This document shows positions 9,722 to 18,164 of a stretch of 64,000 nucleotides of DNA, piece by piece. The stretch is from Pseudomonadota bacterium (GTDB lineage Bacteria; Pseudomonadota; Gammaproteobacteria; Burkholderiales; Rhodocyclaceae): NCBI GenBank assembly GCA_018241725.1, contig JAFEDI010000093.1, positions 62,001 to 126,000 of the forward strand, given 5' to 3'. The translations under genes were made by a program, and so were the position numbers. Position 1 is the stretch's first letter, and each line of letters starts with the position of its first letter. The notes below the pieces were generated by a model. The model saw only the letters and a program-made list of their open reading frames with translations. It had not been told where the DNA came from and made no database searches.

Positions 9722-11659
9722 ATGCAACTCAAGTCCTGGAAGGACATGGCCATCGGCAGCCGTCTGATCGCGGTTCAAAGCACCTTGTCCCTGCTCATGG
9801 TGCTCCTCCTCGCGGGCGTCATCGGCCACTACGCCGAACGCTACCTCGAGGACCGCGGCATCGCCGAGATGCAGCGCACCACCCAGCGCCTGCTCGACAT
9901 GATCGCCACCGCCGACGACAGCCTGCGCCTCGGCATGGAACGCAGCCTGGCCCTCTACCGCGCCCCCTACAGCGGCCCGATGAGCGTGGACGCCGGCCAT
10001 CTGATCCCGTCCGGCAGCCAGCAGCTGCCGCAGCTGAAGAGCGGGAACCTGATCCTCAACAACGACAACGAAGCAGCTGACCGCTTCACCGCCCTCACCG
10101 GCCTCGTCGCCACCATCTCAGTGCGCCAGGGCGACGACTTCTTCATCGTCACCAGCTCCGGCAAGGATGCGAGCGGAGTGCGCAACACCGGCGCCCGCCT
10201 CGACCGCAAGCACCCGGCCTACGAACGCCTGCTGCGCGGCGAAATCTACGCCGGCCCGTCCAAGCGCGACGGCATGTTCAACTACGCCTATTACCAGCCG
10301 ATCAAGGACGCCCGCGGTGCCATCATCGGCGCCTACGGCATCGGCATGAACATGGCGGACGGCATGAAGAGCCTGCGCGACAAGTTCCTGGGCATGAAGA
10401 TCGGCGAGACCGGCTACGCGGCGGTGCTCGACAACGGCTTCGATCCGGGCCTGGTCTACATCCACCCCGCCGCCGAGGGCAAGAACCTGCTCGGCGCCAA
10501 GGACTCCAGCGGCCGCGAGTTCATCCGCGACGTGCTCAACAAGAAGAAAGGCATCACTTTCTACCCCTGGTTCAACAAGGAACTCGGCGACACCGAACCC
10601 CGCGAGAAGATCGCCGTACATGATGTGTACGCGCCGTGGGGCTGGGAGATCATGGTCACCACCTACCGCGACGAATTCACCCGCGAATCCCGCGCCCTGT
10701 CGGCGGTGATCCTCGGCGGCACCGCCCTGCTGGTGCTGGCCCTCAATGTCGTGCTCTACGCGATGATCCGCCGCCTGGTGCGCCGCCCGCTGCAGCAGGC
10801 CGTGAGCACCGCCCGGGTGATCGCCGGCGGCGACTTCACGACCCGCATCGAAGTGCACGGCAACGACGAAGCCGGCCAGCTGCTGGCCGCACTGCGCGAC
10901 ATGAGCGGGAAGTTGTCCGACATCATCAGCCAGGTGCGCAGCACCGCCGACAGCCTCGGCAGCGCCTCCGAAGAAGTCTCCGCCACCGCCCAGAGCCTGT
11001 CCCAGGCCACCAGCGAGCAGGCCGCCAGCGTCGAGGAAGTGTCGGCCACCGTCGAGCAGGCTTCCGCCTCCATCAACCAGAACAGCGACAACGCCAAGCT
11101 CACCGACGGCATGGCCTCCAAGGCCGCCGAAGAAGCCGCCTCCGGCGGCGACGCGGTATCCCAGACCGTTTCCGCGATGAAGGAGATTGCCGACAAGATC
11201 GGCATCATCGACGACATCGCCTACCAGACCAACCTGCTGGCCCTCAACGCCGCCATCGAAGCGGCCCGGGCCGGGGAGCACGGCAAGGGCTTCGCCGTCG
11301 TCGCCGCCGAGGTACGCAAGCTGGCCGAACGTTCCCAGGAAGCGGCGCAGGAGATCGGCGAGGTCGCCGGCAGCTCCGTGCGCCTCGCCGACCAGGCCGG
11401 CCACCTGCTGCAGGCCATGGTCCCGGCGATCCGCAAGACGTCGGAGCTGGTGCAGGAGATCGCCGCGGCCTCCGAAGAGCAGTCCGGCGGCGTCAGCCAG
11501 ATCAGCACCGCGATGATCCAGCTCAACCAGGTCACCCAGCAGAACGCGGCGGCCTCCGAAGAGCTGGCCGCCACCGCCGAGGAAATGAGCGCCCAGGCCG
11601 AGCAACTGCAACAACTGGTGGCCTACTTCCGGACCGCAGCGCCGGCCGGCCACCGCTGA
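9722..11659 (+). CDS. Cache-domain methyl-accepting chemotaxis protein
   Basis: The 645-residue receptor has TM1 (about residues 20-40), a large periplasmic domain of the Cache (double Cache/sCache_3-like) type (about 45-330, with [24 protein letters not shown] and [11 protein letters not shown]), TM2 (about 335-355), HAMP and a signalling hairpin. Cache domains bind small organic ligands in the periplasm; the ligand here is unknown. From 10931 the cytoplasmic hairpin is nearly identical to that of the receptor at 7477. Unlike that receptor it lacks a long tail and ends soon after the hairpin ([12 protein letters not shown]). Confidence 0.93.
   Translation: MQLKSWKDMAIGSRLIAVQSTLSLLMVLLLAGVIGHYAERYLEDRGIAEMQRTTQRLLDMIATADDSLRLGMERSLALYRAPYSGPMSVDAGHLIPSGSQQLPQLKSGNLILNNDNEAADRFTALTGLVATISVRQGDDFFIVTSSGKDASGVRNTGARLDRKHPAYERLLRGEIYAGPSKRDGMFNYAYYQPIKDARGAIIGAYGIGMNMADGMKSLRDKFLGMKIGETGYAAVLDNGFDPGLVYIHPAAEGKNLLGAKDSSGREFIRDVLNKKKGITFYPWFNKELGDTEPREKIAVHDVYAPWGWEIMVTTYRDEFTRESRALSAVILGGTALLVLALNVVLYAMIRRLVRRPLQQAVSTARVIAGGDFTTRIEVHGNDEAGQLLAALRDMSGKLSDIISQVRSTADSLGSASEEVSATAQSLSQATSEQAASVEEVSATVEQASASINQNSDNAKLTDGMASKAAEEAASGGDAVSQTVSAMKEIADKIGIIDDIAYQTNLLALNAAIEAARAGEHGKGFAVVAAEVRKLAERSQEAAQEIGEVAGSSVRLADQAGHLLQAMVPAIRKTSELVQEIAAASEEQSGGVSQISTAMIQLNQVTQQNAAASEELAATAEEMSAQAEQLQQLVAYFRTAAPAGHR
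10931..11616 (+). repeat. Direct repeat copy 2: receptor signalling domain
   Basis: This is the second copy of the 686-base segment at 8275-8960, collinear and almost identical including most third codon positions. It covers the cytoplasmic hairpin of the Cache receptor. Such confined identity is expected from recent domain duplication or gene conversion. Confidence 0.9.
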
Positions 11660-11670
11660 CAAGGACGTCA

Positions 11671-12279
11671 ATGGAAATTCCCTCATCCCTTTCATCCACC
11701 GGAGGACAGTCCCTGCAGCTGGTCGTCGAGATCAGCGCCGGCATCCGCCAGGTCACGGCCCTGTCCAGCCAGGTGAACCTGGTGGCCCTCAACGCGATGC
11801 TGGCCGCCAAGCAGGCCGGCAGCCAGGCCCGCGGCTTCGGCATCGTCTCCAGCGAGCTGCGCCAGTTCAGCGGCCAGCTCGACCGGCAGATGCACGAACT
11901 CGGCGACTTCATCGGCGACCTGGTCCATTCGGTCGCCGAGTCGGCTCGCATCCGGCTGCATGTGGCTCATCTCGACCAGATCCCGGCCGCCATCCAGCCC
12001 CGCCTGGCTGGTGCCGCCGCACGCATCGAAGCCCGCCAGGCACGCATCGACAGCGACGGCAGCGAGCGCTGGTTCGGCCTTGGCAACCGGCTCGACCATG
12101 CGCTGCGCCTGTGCAGCACCGGCGTCGCGCTGTCGCGCGCGGCCAAGATCGAGGCCGTCTACGGCCAGGCCCTGGCCGCAAGCCTGCGCCAGGTCGCCGA
12201 CGAGATCGAAGACGCCATCGTCACCATCCTGGGCACCATCAAGCAGTTGCGCCGGGCCCTCGCCCACCACGCCGGCTGA
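11671..12279 (+). CDS. Minimal receptor-tip protein (stand-alone chemoreceptor hairpin)
   Basis: The 202-residue soluble protein has no TM segment, sensor domain or HAMP. Residues about 25-70 (ITALSSQVNLVALNAMLAAK, then ARGFGIVSSELRQFSGQL) match the tip of a chemoreceptor hairpin, where CheA and CheW bind, but in diverged form: the usual [18 protein letters not shown] becomes SQVNLVALNAMLAAKQAG. The rest is predicted helical and not recognised. It lies 11 bases after the Cache receptor gene and 30 before the ODP-like gene. It could insert into receptor arrays as an adaptor or dock the ODP protein (inference). Confidence 0.75.
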   Translation: MEIPSSLSSTGGQSLQLVVEISAGIRQVTALSSQVNLVALNAMLAAKQAGSQARGFGIVSSELRQFSGQLDRQMHELGDFIGDLVHSVAESARIRLHVAHLDQIPAAIQPRLAGAAARIEARQARIDSDGSERWFGLGNRLDHALRLCSTGVALSRAAKIEAVYGQALAASLRQVADEIEDAIVTILGTIKQLRRALAHHAG

Positions 12280-12309
12280 GCCGGCCCGAAACGCCCGACA
12301 GGAACAACA

Positions 12310-13077
12310 ATGAAAAAAACCACTCCCATCTTCCAGGATGGCGCGCACCAGTGGATCGTCGTCGCCCGCGACCCCCAACGCCCTGAATACCTGATCGACA
12401 CCAACGAATACCTCGTCGTCGACGGCCAGCGTGCGCTGCTCACCGACCCGGGCGGCTCCGAGATCTTCTCGGCGGTCTTCTCGGCCCTCACCGCCGCCGT
12501 CGACCCACGCCACATCGAAGCCCTGTTCGCCTCTCACCAGGACCCGGACATCATTTCGTCGCTGGCCCTGTGGCTGGAGTTCAACCCGGCGCTCAAGTGC
12601 CATCTGAGCTGGCTGTGGTCCGAGTTCGTGCCCCACTTCGGCGGTAAGGACGACACCTTCATCGATATCCCCGACGAGGGCAGTACGATCCGCCTCGGGC
12701 GCCTGAACCTGGAAGCCCTGCCGGCCCACTACCTGCATTCGTCCGGCAACTTCCACCTGTACGACCGCAAGGCGCGCATCCTCTTCAGCGGCGACGTGGG
12801 CGCCGCCCGCCTCACCGGCGACTACCCGCTGTTCGTCGAGGACTTCGACCGCCACATCCGCCAGGCGGAAGGTTTCCACCGCCGCTGGATGGGCTCGGCG
12901 GAAGCCAAGCGCGACTGGTGCGAGCGGGTCAGCCAGTTGCCGATCGACATGCTCTGTCCGCAACATGGCGCCATCTACCAGGGCGCCGACGTGATGCGCT
13001 TCATCAACTGGTTCGACGAGCTGCCGGTGGGCAGTGGCCTGCGCCGCGGGAGCAGCCCACTGCACGCCCAGGCGTGA
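12310..13077 (+). CDS. ODP-like diiron metallo-beta-lactamase-fold protein, putative oxygen sensor
   Basis: The 255-residue protein has the metallo-beta-lactamase fold of flavodiiron proteins without the flavodoxin domain. Candidate diiron ligands are visible: His76, Asp78 and Asp80 (SHQDPD), His140 or His143 (PAHYLHSSGNF), Asp162 (FSGDVGAA) and His219 (CPQHGAIY). This matches the oxygen-binding diiron protein (ODP) family, described as an O2 sensor linked to chemotaxis in Treponema. Its place next to receptor, cheA and cheW genes supports a sensory role rather than O2 or NO reduction. The last flavodiiron-type acidic ligand in the first motif is Asp instead of Glu. Redox activity cannot be excluded from sequence. 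Confidence 0.8.
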   Translation: MKKTTPIFQDGAHQWIVVARDPQRPEYLIDTNEYLVVDGQRALLTDPGGSEIFSAVFSALTAAVDPRHIEALFASHQDPDIISSLALWLEFNPALKCHLSWLWSEFVPHFGGKDDTFIDIPDEGSTIRLGRLNLEALPAHYLHSSGNFHLYDRKARILFSGDVGAARLTGDYPLFVEDFDRHIRQAEGFHRRWMGSAEAKRDWCERVSQLPIDMLCPQHGAIYQGADVMRFINWFDELPVGSGLRRGSSPLHAQA

Positions 13078-13145
13078 GAAGATCGCCGACCATTCGTTGC
13101 CTGCCCCTGCGCTGAGTGAGCAAAGCCATGCCCAAGGAGAACGCC

Positions 13146-14849
13146 GTGCTGCAGATCCTGCTGATCGAAGACTCGGACGACGATGCTGAGCTGCTGCGCC
13201 TGGCGCTGCTCGACAGCGCGATACCGGCCCAGCTCAGCCGCGTCGCCAACCGCGCCGGCCTGAGTGCCGCCTTGAGCGACGGGAGCTGGGACCTGATCGT
13301 CTGCGACCACCACCTGCCGGACCTGGACGCCCTCATCGCCCTCGACATGATCGGCGCGGCCGGCGGCGGCAGACCGGCGATGCCGGTGATCGTCATGTCC
13401 GGCACGATGGAAACCGCCGAGGCCGTGGAGGCCATGCACCGCGGCGCCCGCGACTGCATGGCCAAGCACGACCTGCCCAAGCTGCTGCCGATCCTCGAAC
13501 GGGAGATCGCCCATGCCCGGGCCGAAGCGGAGCTGCGCACCGCGCGGGCCACGCTGCAGCAACGCGCCGAGCAGAACCCCGTCACTGGCCTGCCCAACCG
13601 GGCCCGCCTGGAGCTGCACCTGGAAGCCTTGCTCCGCGACCAGGCCAACGCGGCCCTGCTGCTCATCGAGGTGGGACGCCGCAGCCACGCGATCCGCGCC
13701 CTGCTGCCCGATGCCGGCCACAAGCTGCAGCAGGAGATGGCCCGACGCCTGGCCACCCAGGTCGGCCCGGAGGATTTTCTGGCCCACCTGGACGACGGCA
13801 GCTTTGCGCTGGCCCTGCCCCACTGCGACAGCGAGGAAGCGCTGGCAGCCATCGCCAGGCGCCTGAACCGCAGCCTGGAACCCCCATTCGAACTCGGCGA
13901 CTACCGCATCGCGATCAGCAGCCGCATCGGCGCCTTTCCGCGCCGCTCCAACGACGATGACGCCGAACACATGCTGCTCGCCGCCACCGCGGCCCTGCTC
14001 CAGGTGGACGCCCGCCGCGGCGGTGCTTACAGCCTTTACACGCCGGACATGCGCCAGATCGGGCAGCGCCGGCTGATCCTGGAAAGCGCGCTGCACCAGG
14101 CCCTGGCCCGCCAGGAATTCGAGCTGCACTACCAGCCCAAGGCCTCCATCTCGGACGGCCACGTGGTCGGCGCCGAGGCGCTGCTACGCTGGCGCCACCC
14201 CACGCTTGGTCCGATCTCGCCGCTGGAATTCGTCCCCATCCTGGAAGATTCCGGCCTCATCGTGGACGTGGGACGCTGGGTCATCGAAGAGGCCTGCCGG
14301 CAGGCATTGCGGTGGCGGAAAGAAGGGCTGCCGGCAATCAACATCGCAGTCAACCTGTCCGCCGACCAGTTCCACGAGAGCGGCCTCACCGACACGATCC
14401 GCAACATCCTGACCGAGACCCAGCTGCCGCCCGAACGCCTGGTGCTCGAAATCACCGAGCGGGTCGCCATCAATGGCGAGGCCGAGACGATCGCCGTGAT
14501 GGATGCGCTGCACCGCCTCGGCGTGCGCATCGCCCTCGACGACTTCGGCGCCGACTATTCATCGCTGGGCTACCTGAAGCGTTTTCCGATCGACTCCCTC
14601 AAGATCGACCGCATGTTCATCACCGACCTGGACGCCAGCGAGGCGGACCGCAACATCGTGCGGGCCATCGTCGCCATGGGTCACAGCCTCGGCCTGCGGG
14701 TCATCGCCGAAGGCATCGAGACCGAGTCCCAGCGGGCTTTCCTGGTCACCTGCGAGTGCGACGTGATGCAAGGCTACCTGTACAGCCGTCCGCTGACGGC
14801 CGGTGACTTCGCACGCTTTCTGACCATGGCGACCGCGCAGCTGGCCTGA
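13146..14849 (+). CDS. REC-degenerate GGDEF-EAL response regulator (c-di-GMP phosphodiesterase)
   Basis: The receiver domain (phospho-Asp in LIVCDHHLPDLD, Lys in MAKHDL) is followed by a GGDEF domain that kept the LPNRARLE entry motif but has LDDGSF where the catalytic GGDEF loop should be, so it is probably inactive. A full EAL domain follows with EALLRW, NLSADQF, DDFGADYSSL and AEGIET, consistent with active c-di-GMP hydrolysis. GTG 13146 has an AAGGAG site five bases upstream; ATG 13128 and GTG 13116 are in-frame alternatives. As last gene of the cluster it is the likely output that converts chemosensory phosphorylation into a c-di-GMP change (inference). Confidence 0.9.
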   Translation: MLQILLIEDSDDDAELLRLALLDSAIPAQLSRVANRAGLSAALSDGSWDLIVCDHHLPDLDALIALDMIGAAGGGRPAMPVIVMSGTMETAEAVEAMHRGARDCMAKHDLPKLLPILEREIAHARAEAELRTARATLQQRAEQNPVTGLPNRARLELHLEALLRDQANAALLLIEVGRRSHAIRALLPDAGHKLQQEMARRLATQVGPEDFLAHLDDGSFALALPHCDSEEALAAIARRLNRSLEPPFELGDYRIAISSRIGAFPRRSNDDDAEHMLLAATAALLQVDARRGGAYSLYTPDMRQIGQRRLILESALHQALARQEFELHYQPKASISDGHVVGAEALLRWRHPTLGPISPLEFVPILEDSGLIVDVGRWVIEEACRQALRWRKEGLPAINIAVNLSADQFHESGLTDTIRNILTETQLPPERLVLEITERVAINGEAETIAVMDALHRLGVRIALDDFGADYSSLGYLKRFPIDSLKIDRMFITDLDASEADRNIVRAIVAMGHSLGLRVIAEGIETESQRAFLVTCECDVMQGYLYSRPLTAGDFARFLTMATAQLA

Positions 14850-14867
14850 CCCCTGCCGCCGCCCGCC

Positions 14868-16280
14868 TCAACGCGCGGCGACCCGCAATTGCAGGGGCCG
14901 CTCCGGCCGCAGGGACACATTGAAGCGCAACTGCGGCGGCGCCATGCCATCGGGCACCGACAGCACATAGCGCTGCAGGATCATCGCGGTGATCACCTTC
15001 ATCTCGGTCAGCGCCAGGTGCTGGCCGAGACACACCCGCGGGCCGGCGCCGAAGGGCAGATAGGCACCGCGCGGAAACTCTGCCGCAGCGGGGCCGAAGC
15101 GCTCGGGCTGGAAACGCAACGGCTCCGGAAACCAGCGCGCATCGCGATGCATCTGCAACACCGGCAGCATGAACATCGTCCCCGCCGGAAAATGCCAGCC
15201 CCCCAGCACAATCGGCCGTGTGGAACGCCGGCTGTTGAGCAGCGGCGCCGTCGGGTAGAGGCGCAGCGTCTCCTGCACCGTCTGCGCCAGATAGGGCAGC
15301 TTCGGCAGATCGGCGGCCAGCGGCGGACGACTGCCGAGGCCGCTCCGGACTTCCGCCGCGGCCGCCGCCTGGGCCTCCGGCTGGGCCGCCATGCACCAGG
15401 CCCACCAGCTCAGCGTCGCGGCGGCGGTTTCGTGGCCGGCCAGGAAGGTCGTCATGCATTCGTCGCGTACGGCCTGCAGCGGCCAGGCCTGCCCGTCGTC
15501 CCGGTGCAGCCGCAACAGGCGGGCCAGCAGATCATCGGGCCAGGCATCCTCCGGCAGTTTCAGGCGGGCCTGCAGATGACGCTCGACGAGGCCGTTGAGC
15601 GCCGCCAGCGCCTGCCGCTTGTCGCGCTTCCAGGGCATCCAGTCGGGCGCGCTGGCCGGCCAGTAGAACTCCGCATTGGCCGCCGCACTGACCGTGCGCA
15701 CCGCCTCCTCGGCGACCCGCGCCTCGTCGCCGATCTCGCTCGAGAAGAGCATGCGCAGGATCACGTCCATCGTCAGCGAAGTCAGCGCGCTCTCGATCTG
15801 CCACGGCGTGCCATCCGCCGGCCAACGATCCAGCGCCATGGCCGTCGCGGCGGCAATGGTCGGCACGAAGGCCTCCACGGCCTTGCCCGAGAAAGCCGGC
15901 TGCAACGCATGGCGCTTGTCCTTCCAGGCCTTCCCTTCGGCAATGAACACGCTATGCCCGTGCAACTGGGCGAACACGCGCATCCCGCGCTCCCAGCGGA
16001 TCAGCGCATCGTGGTGGCCGACCAGCAGCTCGCGCGCCAGCTGGGGGTCGGTGACGATGATCTGGTGCTCCGGCCAGATGCGCAGATGCACCACGTCGCC
16101 GAACTGCGCCTGCCAGGCGGACAGCTCGCCGAACAGATCACGCGACATGCGCCGCAGCAGGCTCCAGCCGGTGACGCCGGCGGTGGGGCCCGGGGGCCAG
16201 GATCCCGGCGCGCCGGACAGCGGCGCCGGGGACGACGAGCCCGAATGGATCGGGCAGCGGGGAGAGGTCGGTGTGTTCAT
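14868..16280 (-). CDS. Cytochrome P450
   Basis: The 470-residue protein has the P450 signatures in order: I-helix FLAGHETAAATLSW, K-helix ETLRLYP (ExxR), PERF and the heme-thiolate loop FGAGPRVCLGQ with the axial Cys. No N-terminal membrane anchor is seen, so it should be a soluble bacterial monooxygenase that needs a ferredoxin and reductase encoded elsewhere; none is adjacent. The start ATG at 16280 faces the divergent AraC-family gene 86 bases away, which may control it. The substrate is unknown; the general sequence style (GHETAAATL) is that of fatty-acid or terpene hydroxylases (inference). Confidence 0.94.
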   Translation of the reverse strand: MNTPTSPRCPIHSGSSSPAPLSGAPGSWPPGPTAGVTGWSLLRRMSRDLFGELSAWQAQFGDVVHLRIWPEHQIIVTDPQLARELLVGHHDALIRWERGMRVFAQLHGHSVFIAEGKAWKDKRHALQPAFSGKAVEAFVPTIAAATAMALDRWPADGTPWQIESALTSLTMDVILRMLFSSEIGDEARVAEEAVRTVSAAANAEFYWPASAPDWMPWKRDKRQALAALNGLVERHLQARLKLPEDAWPDDLLARLLRLHRDDGQAWPLQAVRDECMTTFLAGHETAAATLSWWAWCMAAQPEAQAAAAAEVRSGLGSRPPLAADLPKLPYLAQTVQETLRLYPTAPLLNSRRSTRPIVLGGWHFPAGTMFMLPVLQMHRDARWFPEPLRFQPERFGPAAAEFPRGAYLPFGAGPRVCLGQHLALTEMKVITAMILQRYVLSVPDGMAPPQLRFNVSLRPERPLQLRVAAR

Positions 16281-16366
16281 GGCGGCCATTCTTGATCCGC
16301 CCACCGGAGCCGTCTTGAACGCAAACGACATGTCCACAACGGCGCCGCTGCCTATACTGTCAGCCC

Positions 16367-17302
16367 ATGTCCCCGTGCCCGCCGCCCCTCGCCGCCTGCC
16401 CCCATCCGCTGACCCGCGCGCCGCGGCTGCCCCCCGACGATCCGGCCCCATGGTCCCGGCTGTACCCCGCCCCGCCAGCCCTGCAGGGGGCCATCGTGGC
16501 CGTGCTGTGCCGCGACACCCGTGGCGTGGCCCTCAGCGACGCCCAGCGCCTGTCCCATTTCCCGGCCTCGCCGCTGATCTCCCTGTCCTGGTTCCAGGAA
16601 ATGGACGTCGGACTCGTCGAGCCCGACACGGACCGCGGCCGCTGGACGCCCTTCGGCCAGCAGGTGGTCATCTCCGGCAGCCAGTCCCGCCCGCGGGTGA
16701 GCTGGGCACCGACCTGCGGGCGCGGCAGCGTGATGTGCTTCACCCCCGATGTGGCGAAAGCCCTGTTCGGCCTGGATCTGGGCGCCATCCACGACCGCTT
16801 CGTCCCCGCCAGCACGGTGCTGGACGCCCGCTGGCGCCCCTTCCTCGACGCACTGAGCCGCGCCCCCGACGACGCCACCACGCTGACCGTGCTGGAACAA
16901 CACCTGGCCCCCCGCTGGCAGGCCCTGCAGGGGCGCAGCGCATCCACCCCATCGCTACGCCAGCTCGGCCGCCACTGGGTCGAGCGCCTCGCGCTGCAAG
17001 CCCGCGAATGGCGCCAGACCCACAGCCCGCGGCAGGTCGAACGGCGCATCAAGACCTTCAGCGGCCGCTCCCTGCGCGAATGGCAGGCGCTGGTACGCAC
17101 CGAAGGCATCTTCTTCGCCGCGCGGGAACGCTACGAGAACGGCCGCCCCTTCGACTGGGCCGCCCTCGCCCAGGACGAAGGCTTCGCCGACCAGGCCCAC
17201 ATGAGCCGCGAATCCCGCCGCATCACCGGCTTCGCACCGACGGAATTCGCCCGGCGCTTTATTGAGGATGAGTCGTTCTGGATGTATCGGCTGTGGGTGT
17301 GA
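16367..17302 (+). CDS. AraC-family transcriptional regulator
   Basis: The 311-residue protein has an N-terminal effector-type domain and a C-terminal AraC helix-turn-helix region (SPRQVERRIKTFSGRSLREW, then DEGFADQAHMSRESRR and the GFAPTEFARRF ending). It is transcribed divergently from the cytochrome P450 gene with an 86-base gap, a usual arrangement for a regulator and its target. It marks the left edge before the AT-richer cassette region. The effector is unknown. Confidence 0.88.
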   Translation: MSPCPPPLAACPHPLTRAPRLPPDDPAPWSRLYPAPPALQGAIVAVLCRDTRGVALSDAQRLSHFPASPLISLSWFQEMDVGLVEPDTDRGRWTPFGQQVVISGSQSRPRVSWAPTCGRGSVMCFTPDVAKALFGLDLGAIHDRFVPASTVLDARWRPFLDALSRAPDDATTLTVLEQHLAPRWQALQGRSASTPSLRQLGRHWVERLALQAREWRQTHSPRQVERRIKTFSGRSLREWQALVRTEGIFFAARERYENGRPFDWAALAQDEGFADQAHMSRESRRITGFAPTEFARRFIEDESFWMYRLWV

Positions 17303-17415
17303 GGGGCGGGTGATCGGCCCGTTCCCACAGACATCTACCCGACCGGCTGCGCGGCAGGTGCTGTTTCTCCGTAAGAACACACCAACGCAAATCGTCTTGA
17401 TCGATTGGCTGGAGA

Positions 17416-18081
17416 TCACGACACCCCCTTCTTCACCTCGATTGAGCGTCGGACCTCAAACAACTGATCGATAAGCTGCTGAAGATCCTTCATCAACTCA
17501 TCGAATCGCGGAGGTAGAGGACTATCCCAACTCACCGGTATCGGAGTCAAAGCCAGCTTTTCTGAATTAGCCTGACGCACACCCTCCGCCAGAACCACGA
17601 TGCCAAAGATATCTCCGGACATGCACGTGATAATGTCAACGCACGAGCCCGGCAGGTACTTGTAGGCATCGCGCTGCAGTAGCGTTTCGTATCGGCCTTC
17701 AATGGACTTTGCTATTTGCACAAGAGCAATTGATGGATACCCTTCTTTGATGAACATCGCCTTTAGATAGCCGACCCTGGCCTTGAGATCCCCCGCAATT
17801 GCAATCAGGTGGTGCGTCGCTCGCACGATCTCTTGTCGTCGATCGTCTTCTCGAATGATGTTGCCATTCAACAGCAGGCGATTTGCCACCCGTACAACCA
17901 CGAGCACCGACAAGAGAGGCACGAAGTACGGTAGCAGTTGCCAAAATGCTGAATATTGGCGCTCGTAGATCAATAGCACCGCGCGGCCAATGATTAGTAC
18001 AAGAAAGACAATCACCACGTAGGTCAGCGCATCGATATCCCGATCACTCCGCCTGTAGTCACTAATGAAAGACTCAATCAC
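17416..18081 (-). CDS. Two-TM hypothetical membrane protein, probable gene cassette
   Basis: I do not recognise a family. The 221-residue protein has two hydrophobic segments at about residues 18-40 (TYVVIVFLVLIIGRAVLLIY) and 46-66, then a soluble cytoplasmic part of about 150 residues with mixed helix and one Cys pair (CVDIITCM). Base composition is clearly AT-richer than in the neighbouring genes. GTG 18081 is the start and lies 14 bases after the R' box of the attC-like site at 18096-18164. It is the last of three same-strand genes separated by such sites. No clear attC-like site follows its stop. Confidence 0.7.
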   Translation of the reverse strand: MIESFISDYRRSDRDIDALTYVVIVFLVLIIGRAVLLIYERQYSAFWQLLPYFVPLLSVLVVVRVANRLLLNGNIIREDDRRQEIVRATHHLIAIAGDLKARVGYLKAMFIKEGYPSIALVQIAKSIEGRYETLLQRDAYKYLPGSCVDIITCMSGDIFGIVVLAEGVRQANSEKLALTPIPVSWDSPLPPRFDELMKDLQQLIDQLFEVRRSIEVKKGVS

Positions 18082-18095
18082 GCGAATCGTTGCCC

Positions 18096-18164
18096 CCTAA
18101 CGTCTGAATTCACATGCGGTGTGCGGCTTCATCGCGCAGCGTCCCGTGGAATGATGAATTAGCC
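18096..18164 (-). repeat. attC-like recombination site 2 (69 nt)
   Basis: On the minus strand the site runs from GGCTAA (containing the TAA stop of the upstream gene) to GTTAGG. It aligns without gaps over all 69 bases to the site at 18853-18921, with a shared core CTGCGCGATGAAGCCGC and a shared right end TGAATT...ACGTT(A/G)G. The two ends can pair imperfectly: CTAA with TTAG and an inner CAC...GTG arm, around a GATGAAG loop. Position, length, stop codon in the left box and a GTTRG-type right end all fit integron attC sites. It includes bases that look like a leftover GIY-YIG C terminus (GTLRDEAA), which is explained by the shared site sequence. Confidence 0.7.
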
